A stretch of 55,225 bases of DNA from Termitomyces sp. T153 (taxonomy: Eukaryota > Basidiomycota > Agaricomycetes > Agaricales > Lyophyllaceae). Shown here piece by piece: positions 21,265-29,885 of this stretch. The number at the start of each line of letters is the position of its first letter. Within the stretch, counting starts at the first letter, position 1. Made by a program: the position numbers and the translations under genes. The stretch is from contig JACKQL020000198.1 of the NCBI GenBank assembly GCA_018296165.2, positions 1 to 55,225 of the forward strand, read 5' to 3'. The notes beneath the pieces were generated by a model. It ran no database searches, had not been told where the DNA came from, and saw only the letters and a list, made by a program, of their open reading frames with translations.

Positions 21265-22660
21265 TTGGATGTTTTGAACAAGAAGGCTTTGGAGCAGTTG
21301 CTAAAGCACAGGAAACATGACCTGGGCATTGTTTGGGTCAAGGGAGTGAGAGCACCTTCACCAGGGAAGCTCTACAAGTTGGCACTAGCAGAGCTGAGGG
21401 CACTTTGGGGATTTATCAATGAAAACCTGGCAAAGGGGTATATATGACCATCCAACACACCTTGTGGGGCACCAGTCTTCTTTGTAAAGAAGAAGGATGG
21501 TACCTTGCACCTGGTTGTTGACTTCCAAGCTCTCAATGCAGTCACTAAGCCCAATGCATACCCAATTTCCCTTACCAACAAACTCCTGAATTGGCTTAAG
21601 GCAGCAAAAATGTTTATGATGCTGGATATGTGTTGGGGGTACTACAACATGCAGATTCAGGATAGCAATGAGTAGAAGACATTGTTCTGTACACACTATG
21701 AGCAGTTTGAGTTCCTTGTAATGCAATTTGTGCTCCACAATGCATCAGCAGCCTTCCAGCAGATGGTTAATGAGCTTTTTCACAATCTGGTGGATCTGTA
21801 TGTGGTACTTTACCTTGACAACATTATCATCTTTTCTGTGGAACTGGCACAGCATGATGAGCATGTATGTGAAGTGCTGAGGTTACAGAGGGCAGATTTG
21901 TTCTTGAAACCCAATAAGTGCAGGCTCAGGATCATGGAGGTTGATTATCTGAAACTGAAGATATCCCCTGGCCACATTGGGAAGGACCTAGTCAAGGTCT
22001 TGGATATTATGGAGTGGCTGACTCCCCAGAATGTGTGGCAGATGAACCAGTTTTGGTAACTTCTATTGTTAGTTTGTAGAGAATTATGCATGGATTGTGC
22101 AGCTGCTAGAGAGACTGAAAGGCAAGGGGGTGCTGTGGAAGTGGGGGGTGGAGGAGCAATCAATGTTTGAGAAGTTAGAAGGGCATTTGCAGGGGCACAA
22201 GTGCTGGTGATGCCAAGCATGGAGGTGGCTTTTTGTGTGGAGATAGATGCATCTGATTTTGTGGTGGGGACAGTGTTGTCACAGAGGGCAGAGGATGGCA
22301 AGTGGCAACCAGTGGCCTTCTTCTCTAAGGCAATGCAACCAGTGGAGTGAAACTACAATGTGCACAATAAGGAGCTTCTGTCAGTGCTACAAGCATTTGA
22401 GGCATGGAGACCATATTTGGAGGGGAACCCATTCCCAGTGGAGGTGTTCTTGGACCACCATAACTTGGAATATTTCATGACAGCATGGGACCTAAACAGA
22501 TGGCAGGCACACTGGAGCCTGTTTCTGAACTGATTTGTATTCATGATCCAGCATAGGCCAAGCTGCCTGAGTGCAGGCCCCACTGATTTGTTTAGGAGGT
22601 TGGACCATGAGGTGGCATGGGAGGCATGTGACAATATGGGTCAGAAAGTGTTGGGTGAGG
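21265..22660 (+). pseudogene. Reverse transcriptase and RNase H of gypsy A (broken)
   Basis: 'NTPCGAPVFFVKKKDGTLHL' (about 21452-21510) is RT motif 1 and 'VVDFQALNAVTKPNAYP' motif 2. 'FLVMQFVLHNASAAFQQMVN' (about 21712-21770) precedes the active-site box, which reads YLDN (about 21810-21821) instead of YLDD. RNase H follows in a shifted frame: 'VEIDASDFVVGTVLSQRAED' (about 22237-22298), '[18 protein letters not shown]' (about 22353-22405) and 'DHHNLEYF' (about 22453-22476). Stops at 21445, 21673, 22057 and 22348 break it. Confidence 0.85.
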
Positions 22661-22665
22661 ATTGA

Positions 22666-23690
22666 GTGGCAAAGAGGGCAGTGGTGTTGATGTTGGACAG
22701 ATGTGGGGAGTCTAAGGTGGTGCAGAAAGTGGCAGCAGTGCAGGAGATTGTGGAGGATGGGGACATTCTGGAGGAGAGTCAGGCCAAGTCCCAAGGAGAC
22801 CCAAGGTTGGCCTCATTGTGGGAGTTGACTGAGGTGCCAGCATTGATTTGGTCATGACTAAAAGAGTCTATGGTGGAGGAGGTGGTGCACTTTAGGGGGT
22901 TGATCTACATGCCTGACAATAAGGAGGTGAAGCAGAAAGTGCTGCAGCTGTACCATGACTCAATTCCAGCAGGGCACTCAGAGCAGGCCAACATGCTAGT
23001 GCTTATTGCATGGAATTACTACTGGCTCAAGATGTTAGAATTTGTGTGGTGCTATGTCAAGGGCTGTGAGACCTGCCAACAAATCAAACCTAGGCATTGG
23101 AGGCCATTTGATCCACTGCAGCCTCTTGAAGTGCTGGATAGCCCTTGGCAGCACATCTCAACAGATTAAATTGGGCTGTTGCCTCCATTGCAAGGGTGTG
23201 ACACAATCCAGGTGGTTTGCAATAAGTATACAAAGCAGGCCCATTTTCTCAGGGCACACTTGACAGACACATGGCAGCAATGTGCAATGAGTTCATGGAA
23301 AGAGTGTGGTGCTTGCATGGGACACTGAAGAAGGTAGTGTCAGATCAGGGGCTCCAGTTCATGGCAAAGTATGTGAGAAGGATGTGGGAGCATTTAGGGA
23401 TTCAACAGGCACTGTCAACAGCACACCATTTCCTGATGGGCAGCCAGACAGAGCAGGCTAATCAGGAACTAGAGGTGTACCTGAGGGTGCTTGTGGATTA
23501 TAATCAGGATCACTGGATGGACTGGCCACCTTTTGTGGAGTTTGCATTCAATAACTATGTCAATGCATACATTGGGATGTCACTGTTTTATGCAGAATAT
23601 GCCTATAACCCCATGTTCTCCATCAACTCTGTCAATTCACAATCAGTTCCAAAGGCAGACACACAGCTGTACAAGATTAAGGAGGTTTAG
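22666..23690 (+). pseudogene. Integrase of gypsy A (broken)
   Basis: The HHCC zinc region 'LYHDSIPAGHSEQANM' to 'CYVKGCETCQQIKPRHWRPF' spans about 22945-23110. The core starts 'LDSPWQHISTD*IG' at about 23130-23170, with the first catalytic Asp present but followed by a stop. After a frameshift the open frame 23271-23690 gives the rest of the core, with 'VVSDQGLQFMAKYVRRMWEH' (second Asp) and 'GSQTEQANQELEVYLRVLVD' (catalytic Glu). Residue identities of the D, D, E triad are kept, unlike the RT site. Confidence 0.82.
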
Positions 23691-23705
23691 GAGGAGCTGA
23701 AGGGT

Positions 23706-24210
23706 TTGTTGGAGCTTATGGCAGAGAGGATGAAGAGGTTCTATGATGCCTGGGTGGATGAGACACCTGACTACATTGAGGAGGATAATGTGTATCTGGA
23801 ACAGGTGGACCTGTGCTCTGATAGGCCCAGCTGTAAGTTGGACTTCAAGCATTACAGGCCATTCAGAATTTCACAGAAGATTTCCAAGACCATGTACAGA
23901 CTGGCATTACCAGATGTTTGGTCTATGCATGATGTGTTCTACATCTCATGCCTCATTCCAGCTCACAAAGATACTATTCTTGGGCAGTGCCAGGAGCCAC
24001 CTCCCCCCATCCAGCTGGACATGGGTGACAAGGTCAAAATCAAGTGTATATAACAGGAGAGAAGGATCAAGGTGGGGTCAAGGAGTTCCTGGTGCAGTGG
24101 AAAGGGTATGACAATAGTGAGGATGAGTGGCTAAAGGAGTATGATATGCTGCATGCAATGGAGGCAATTCAGGAGTTCCAGGAAAACAAACAGATGCATG
24201 GAAAGCAATG
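23706..24210 (+). pseudogene. Integrase C-terminus and chromodomain of gypsy A
   Basis: 'VYLEQVDLCSDRPSCKLDFK' to 'VWSMHDVFYISCLIPAHKD' is the usual C-terminal region, ending in a stop at 24051. After a frameshift the chromodomain reads 'KEFLVQWKGYDNSEDEWLKE' (about 24078-24138) and 'AMEAIQEFQENK'. The aromatic and acidic positions of chromodomains (WKGY, EDEW) are present. Confidence 0.8.
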
Positions 24211-24302
24211 ATGTGGAGGGAAATGTGAGTGATTGGCACTGGCAATAGGTGCTGGGGGGATGGATCTTTTTTTTCCCTCCATATACCTTACAAGTAGGGA
24301 GG

Positions 24303-25148
24303 TGTTATGATATGTGTACACATGATCATTACCTACAGTAGTTGCACCACATAGTATACTAGTCTCTAAGTTTATCCACTCTGTTTTCAGGTATGTACTC
24401 ACATGCTTGGCATAGATACATTGCAATATATCTCTGTTTTCAGTTCTTGTTCATGTCATGTTGTGAGTCACTGGACAACAACCTTCAGGCTATACCATCC
24501 ATTTATTATGACAACAGCCTGTACTTACAGCATAGTTGTAATATAACCAGTGTTGTAACTACAGTATCACATGAATGGCAATTTTCAGTCAAATATTTTG
24601 CCAATTGGGAGAATCAAACCTGTGACCACAATCCCAAAAACAACAATTGATACAACTATCACCAGTTGACCATAGAGCCTTAATTACAATACAAACTTGT
24701 TGTGATAAGGGGAGCAAGCTCCCCTTCAAAATATCCCTGGAACCCTAAGCATGTTAACAAAACCTTGACAGAACCTTAACAGAACCTAACCAAACCACTA
24801 ACTACCTAACTGGAACTCTGACTGAACTCTAACCAGGCTAACCATGTGCTCAAGAGGCAGGCCCCATGGGTACATAGGCCTTAATGTGTTGAGATCATTA
24901 CTGAGCCTGTTAGTTCAATAGTTGTATTGTGTCTTCCTTCCAATTATGTCCATCAGTCAACAGGTTGTTTGTTCAATTCTCTTTGGTTGATTTCTTTTTG
25001 TCCAGTTCAACATTCAATGCTGTTGACAATTATCACATGTGATTGATATAACAAGCAGTGCTGTAATCACAACTGTGGTTATATTAGGCTTATCCTGTCA
25101 TGACAGGGGATGTTATATCATTCTGCCAGCATCAGGTGCAACCTTACA
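24303..25148 (+). repeat. 3' LTR of gypsy A, split by the 653-bp element
   Basis: TGTTATGATATG... (24303-24485), then the inserted element (24486-25138), its target duplicate CAACCTT (25139-25145), and the last bases ACA (25146-25148). Without the insertion the LTR is 186 bp, equal to the 5' LTR. The purine run GTAGGGAGG just upstream is the probable polypurine tract. Confidence 0.88.
24486..25138 (+). mobile_element. 653-bp non-coding element, copy 1
   Basis: CAGGCTATACC...GCATCAGGTG, flanked by a perfect 7-bp duplication CAACCTT (24479-24485 and 25139-25145). A second copy of the same length lies inverted at 25921-26573; over roughly the first 430 bp I see no difference between them. No protein frame is present. 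It contains the palindromes GGGGAGCAAGCTCCCC and CCTGTCATGACAGG and imperfect subterminal inverted repeats (ATATAACCA...TACAG). It also has two tRNA-like segments pointing in opposite directions. It could be a MITE-like or a SINE-like element; the family is not recognised. Confidence 0.85.
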
Positions 25149-25760
25149 CACTCTTTCTGCATGCTGCCCAATAGCAACAATGCCATCAAGATGGAAGTCA
25201 GCATTGAGGACTGTCTACACATTGAATTTGAGTACAACAAATCTAAGTGTGTTCCCTTCCTAACCTGTGCACACCCTTTCCCTAATCTATCATAGATACC
25301 ACCTCAAAGATGTCATCATCAGCAAGATCTACTTTCTCCTCAAAAAGATCAAACACATGGAACTCTCCATCATCTGCCATGAAACAAGTGATGCACCTCC
25401 AAATCAATATAGCAAATCCAAGATGATAACCAAGTTCCAAGTCTGAATCATGGATGGTGCCCCTGTGCACAGTGAGTAATCTTGATCAACCCTCCTCCAC
25501 CAAAACTATAAATTAAATTCTCAGGAAAAACAACTCCTATATGCCTCTTCCTTAGTGGCTCTGACCTCACTCCAACATTCCACAACATCAACAAGAAGTT
25601 CAGCAAGAGGTACCATCTCAACTTTGTCCTGATCAATGAGGAAAACTGACAGTACTTTAAGCAGCAGGCACATCACCTCTCTGCTCTCCCTCACCATCAA
25701 TTCAGCAAGCCCCTCTGCAGGAGATTATGACATCTGGATACCTGAGGTTTGACAACCTTC
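25149..25760 (+). pseudogene. VPS26: VPS26 remnant, 3' part
   Basis: After the second CACTC copy (25149-25153) the VPS26 exon continues: 'FCMLPNSNNAIKMEVSIED' and 'CLHIEFEYNKSK'. Introns are recognisable at 25247-25295 (GTGTGT...CATAG, 49 bp), 25472-25524 (GTGAGT...CTCAG, 53 bp) and probably 25668-25720 (GC...CAG). The exons give 'YHLKDVIISKIYFLLKKIKH' and 'MELSIICHETSDAPPNQYSK', 'MDGAPVH', 'TPICLFLSGSDLTPTFHNIN', and 'RYHLNFVLINEEN*QYFKQQ'. In-frame stops at about 25444 and 25646 and several Arg to Cys/His/Gln changes show loss of function. Intron retention shows it is a genomic gene, not a retrocopy. A functional VPS26 would be expected elsewhere in the genome. Confidence 0.88.
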
Positions 25761-25920
25761 CAAACATTCCCATGATATAATGCTGACAGGTTCCTTTTCA
25801 GAACTGATACACCATGTACTGTACTACTATCTATGTTATTGACACTGGACTTGATTTTACATTTCCTACAACTCTGAGATTTCTCCTGCAGATCAAGTCA
25901 TTTTCATTAACATCTCAGCT

Positions 25921-26573
25921 CACCTGATGCTGGCAGGATGATATAACATCCCCTGTCATGACAGGATAAGCCTGATATAACCACAGTTGTAATTACAGCA
26001 CTGCTTGTTACATCAATCACATGTGATAATTGTCAACAGCATCAAATGTTGAACCAGACAAAAAGAAATCAACCAAAGAGAATTGAACCAACAACCTCAT
26101 TACTAATGCACATAATTGGAAGGAAGACACAATACAACTATTGAACCAACAGGCTCAGTAATGATCTCAACACATTAAGGCCTATGTACCCATGGGGCCT
26201 GCCTCTTGAGCACATGGTTAGCCTGGTTAGAGTTCAGTCAGAGTTCCAGTTAGGTAGTTAGTGGTTTGGTTAGGTTCTGTTAAGGTTCTGTCAAGGTTTT
26301 GTTAACATGCTTAGGGTTCCAGGGATATTTTGAAGGGGAGCTTGCTCCCCTTATCACAACAAGTTTGTATTGTAATTAAGGCTCTATGGTCAACTGGTGA
26401 TAGTTGTATCAATTGTTGTTTTTGGGATTGTGGTCACAGGTTTGATTCTCCCAATTGGCAAAATATTTGACTGAAAATTGCCATTCATGTGATACTGTAG
26501 TTACAACACTGGTTATATTACAACTATGCTGTAAGTACAGGCTGTTGTCATAATAAATGGATGGTATAGCCTG
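25921..26573 (-). mobile_element. 653-bp non-coding element, copy 2 (inverted)
   Basis: CACCTGATGC...GGTATAGCCTG, the reverse complement of copy 1 with the same length. It is flanked by CTCAGCT (25914-25920) and CTCGGCT (26574-26580), a 7-bp target duplication differing only by CG to CA. It ends the CpG-poor block: the DNA to its right has ordinary CpG content. Confidence 0.83.
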
Positions 26574-26580
26574 CTCGGCT

Positions 26581-27204
26581 GAGAAAACCCTTGTGATCCA
26601 GGTTAATCTACACACTTCGTCAGATTCAAGAATTGGCCAGAAAAGGCAATGAATACGCTCTTAGCATCGATGCGTCCTGTCTGTCCTTTTCCATGATCTG
26701 GGATTTTCTCAAACTCGCTGTGGGCGCGGGCTGGATTTTACTGGCACAATCTGCGCATTGCATAACGTGCGTGCCTCTCTTGTTGATCGTTCGAATCCCT
26801 GACTTTGCTTTTGAACCGTTGAATAATTTGCTCCCTTCTCATCTTTTCTGTAATCTCTCCTGGCCGCTCCGAGCTGTACATTGAAATGGTTCATGTCATT
26901 GCAATCAGTGCCGCACGAACACCACTACGCCAGATACACTCGGACCATGTACCAACGCTAGATGCCTAGAAAACATTCTTCTGCTCGCTTTTCCTTCTTC
27001 TCTCTGCGATTCTTGTCAACATAATTTCCCGACCACTGCAAGAGAAATGCCTCTTTGTCTTTTTCCCTCCACTTGCAACCACCTTGTGCCCCGTCCCCGA
27101 TGTCGTCTGTTCACTCACGGAGTTGGTCGCTGTCGGAGCCGCAGCTACAAGTGTCGAATGTGCGTGAGTCGCTGCCATGGTCGTCGATGGTTGGACTGCC
27201 GGGA
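26581..27204. other. Host intergenic DNA, no gene identified
   Basis: CpG content is normal. Short open frames exist on both strands (for example 26633-26884 plus, 26966-27259 minus) but none has a recognisable domain or a convincing exon structure. The minus-strand sequence just downstream of the secreted-protein gene could hold an alternative last exon of it. Confidence 0.4.
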
Positions 27205-27840
27205 CTAGGTTCTTGAGTGCCCATCTTTTTTCCAAGGCAAACGAGCCAGGTTGTCCCACACTTTCCCGATATCGTCAGCGTCTCCTCTCAGAAAAATGGT
27301 GACGTGATATTGTGGTTTATAGTCTTTGCACGCCTCAAGGATGGGGCGGCCTTGTCCGTCTTTCACAGACGAGACCTCATTGCTTTTGATGCTAGGTCAA
27401 CAGTTGATGAACTCTGATCATATATAATGTGATACCACTCACGACCATATGAACTTGCCCTTCGATGAGCAGTAGTCCCGGAACTCCTCTCAACGCCAAG
27501 GTCCCTAAAGGTTGAAAGACCACTGAAAGGTGAAAGAGTAAGGAAAGGAAGAGAAACTGTGACGGTAAACTGACTGGGGATTCTGCTTTTGCTCATAAGG
27601 ACTTTTAGGACGAATTCCCTTCGATATCACTACGGTGGCCATTTTTTTCTTTTTCTCATTATTGAGCTGCTCAGGAGTAATCCCGAGAAAATTTATCTTG
27701 AGCCGCTGTAAGTCCTTGTCTTTCTTTCCTAGCGCAGAGCTGGAAGTTCTGCAGCGGTAAAGGGTGAATATCTCATCGGCCCCTATAACTAGAGAAGATA
27801 GGGACAATGTGGCGAACAACAGTAAAAGGATACGTGTCAT
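27205..27840 (-). CDS. Putative small secreted protein, about three exons
   Basis: The start is ATG at 27840. The N-terminus MTRILLLLFATLSLSSLVIG is a textbook signal peptide (Arg, hydrophobic core, small residues before the likely cleavage), so the product probably enters the secretory path. The first exon runs to about 27570 and is lysine-rich ('NNEKKKKMATVVISKGIRP'). A first intron is inferred between about 27570 and 27490 (boundaries uncertain), giving 'EFRDYCSSKGKFIWS'. A second, clearer intron at 27392-27442 (GTGAGT...CCTAG) joins 'FIWS' to 'IKSNEVSSVKDGQGRPILEA' and 'YHVTIFLRGDADDIGKVWDN', ending at the stop 27205-27207. No family is recognised. It lies between a repeat boundary and another orphan gene. 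Confidence 0.5.
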
Positions 27841-28409
27841 GGTAAATTTAGAACGGCATTATTCAATGTCGCATGATGAGAGTGACCTGGCCCTTACGTG
27901 AAATCAGGTGGTAAAGAGGGTTCGATACGAGGACAACAATGTCAAAGGAATAGGAAATGCAGATATGGGGAGGACCAGCCTAAAGGTTTCCCTTAGATAC
28001 GGGTGCTATCTATCATTGACTGCTTTGTGGGCGTTTTGATGTTGCAAATGACCTTCCTACGGCCCGAAATCAAAGTTCGTTACGGAAGAATGATTGAACC
28101 ACTACGTGAGGGCGCGTTGCGCCGTTCAAGGCCGCAGCTGTAATCGCTGGCCTGACCTGGAAATATTGCTTGTAGTGCCGTGCCTGTCCTCAATTTGTAT
28201 ATGCACATTTACTATGTATGACGATTAAACTGTGGTCATTGATACAAGATGATTTTTGGACAAGCCTATCGTATGTCATATAGCAACCGTAAAAAGCTCT
28301 CCACAGCAAACGAGGCACCAGAGAAACGCAAGTATTCTGTCCTCTTCCTTCCAACCACGGTCATTAGGTGCAGGTCTTCGTATCACCTTGCGACGCTTTA
28401 TCGCTTCAT
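27841..28409. other. Intergenic DNA; its right half is one copy of a duplicated segment
   Basis: No gene is seen. From about 28010 (TGACTGCTTTGTGGGCGTTT) to about 28500 the sequence is related to 29400-29885 in the same orientation, with substitutions and some indels. Confidence 0.6.
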
Positions 28410-28856
28410 TTATACTCTAAACAATAATGTGAGAGAAACTTGGCAAGTGAAATACGAGACCATACCAACCCATGAAAAACGAGGCAGGCTCAATAATCCT
28501 TTCTCATCTGATCTCATCTTACTCCACATCTTGATGTCTTCAACTTCCACTTCTCTCGAATAATCAAAGCCTTTTTCCTTAGAGTAAGACCGTGTGGATG
28601 CTCTCCTGACATCTATGTCATACTGTAGATGTTCGATGCTGATAAGATGCCACATATTTCTGTCATCCTCGCTATTGGTTTCATCTTCGCTATTGGTTTC
28701 GTCATCACTATCGTTGGTCTTGTAATTTGACCGTCTTGCTTCGTAATAATTTTGGACGATATTCCGGACTGTCAAGAGGGGTGTGCTCCAAGGATAATGG
28801 ATAGTACCATCAAGGGCTAGTGGTCTATTGTGGGAATAACGGTCATAGGCTGGCAT
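28410..28856 (-). CDS. Hypothetical protein with acidic Ser/Asp/Glu repeat
   Basis: Single open frame of 148 codons from ATG 28856. It has an N-terminal 'SHNRPLALDGTIHYPWSTPL', an acidic repeat 'DDETNSEDETNSEDD' (residues about 51-66), and a C-terminal part 'WSKMRSDEKGLLSLPRFSWV'. No signal peptide, no domain recognised. Base composition is like the neighbouring host genes and the frame is open, but the C-terminal 40 codons lie in a duplicated segment whose second copy (about 29820-29880) has an earlier stop, so the annotated end is not independently supported. It could be the last exon of a larger gene or a lineage-specific orphan. Confidence 0.4.
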   Translation of the reverse strand: MPAYDRYSHNRPLALDGTIHYPWSTPLLTVRNIVQNYYEARRSNYKTNDSDDETNSEDETNSEDDRNMWHLISIEHLQYDIDVRRASTRSYSKEKGFDYSREVEVEDIKMWSKMRSDEKGLLSLPRFSWVGMVSYFTCQVSLTLLFRV

Positions 28857-29399
28857 GATGGCTATTCAGTGCCTGATAATTGAAGTCTGACAAGTATTGG
28901 TGGTCATAATTCAGACAAGAACAGAAGGGAGACTCACAGTCCGCGCGAAGTAATTGTACAACTATGAAGTATGCTAGGCCAGAACTGATTGATTATTTTG
29001 GCAAAACATTAAAAGCGGATCTGAGATATTTGAGAAAATGTACCTGGGATGAATCAGGCACAGCGTATTGGAACTTGAAGGCAACTGAAGGCAACTAGCG
29101 ACGACGAGAAATCATGAAGTCGTGGCCACATATGACATGTTGTACGCATCAGATGCATCAGATGGTTGATGAGGGATCTGGCATCCTGCTGACAACCTTG
29201 TTGATAGGGTCAAATTGATCAAAGGGCGGATCTCTCAGACGTTGATTCACCTCCAGATGGAATATGTGTAGTAGGTGCCCTGAAAGAATATCAAATACAT
29301 AACAACTCCTACCCAAGACCAGGATATCACAAAGATCCAAGGTCATAGAGAGAAGGATGAACGAACAGTCGAAGACTGATTGAGCTATATGATGACCAG

Positions 29400-29885
29400 T
29401 CATCAACTCAGATTATCGACTGCTCTTGTGGGCGTTGTCATGTTTCAAACCACCGTACTGCCCGAGTTCGTTACAGAAGGATGATTTAACAAGGATCCAC
29501 ACAATGTGAGGGCGCAAACATACCGACTCCGAGATCATTTCTTGGCTGTCAACATTGATGGAAATATCATTGTAGTCTTGTGCTCAATTATGTGGGCATG
29601 CAATGTGACAATCGACCCGTGGCAATTTATAGATTTTGGACCAGCCTACTCATACGGCAACCGTAAAAAGCTTCCCACAGCGAGCGAGGCACCAGAGAAA
29701 CGTAAGGAAATTGTCCTCTTCCTTCTAACCCCAGCTATCAGGTGCAGGTCCTCATATCTCCTTGGCACGCTTTATTGCTTCATTTATAATCTAAACAATA
29801 GTGTGAAAAATTAGCGAGTGAAACATAAGAGCATATCAATCCATGAAAAACAAGGCAGGCTCAATAATCCTTCCTCACCATTGAG
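29400..29885. repeat. Second copy of a host segmental duplication
   Basis: Related to 28010-28500 in the same orientation: shared phrases include AGCAACCGTAAAAAGCT / GGCAACCGTAAAAAGCT, GAGGCACCAGAGAAACG and AGGCAGGCTCAATAATCCTT. Copy 2 stops at about 29885, where CpG-poor repeat-like sequence begins, so the gene piece matching the 5' part of 28410-28856 is missing here. Confidence 0.75.

Larger units (their letters stand above)
14281..25148 (+). mobile_element. Ty3/gypsy chromodomain element A, host to two younger insertions
   Basis: LTR retrotransposon with 186-bp LTRs (TGTTATAATA...CCTTACA), gag, RT, RNase H, integrase and chromodomain in the usual Ty3/gypsy order. It is inserted in a VPS26 exon with the 5-bp duplication CACTC. 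Element B (14969-20943) lies in its gag and a 653-bp element (24486-25138) lies three bases from the end of its 3' LTR. Without these and their duplications it would be about 4.2 kb. No protease was found: the sequence from the end of gag to RT is short, suggesting a deletion. Confidence 0.92.

Noticed and set aside
24486..26573. A single 2.1-kb foldback transposon with 653-bp terminal inverted repeats that captured a VPS26 fragment
   Set aside because: The outer flanks (CAACCTT and CTCGGCT) do not match each other, while each 653-bp arm has its own 7-bp duplication, and the VPS26 exon continues exactly from the other side of gypsy A. Two separate insertions explain this better.
26740..26805. 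tRNA gene suggested by GTTCGAATCC at 26789-26798
   Set aside because: No pairing T stem, D arm or acceptor stem can be made around this B-box-like string.
29158..29406. Minus-strand frame of 82 codons
   Set aside because: No recognisable motif, no intron signals that extend it, and part of it lies at the edge of the duplicated segment; not enough to call a gene.
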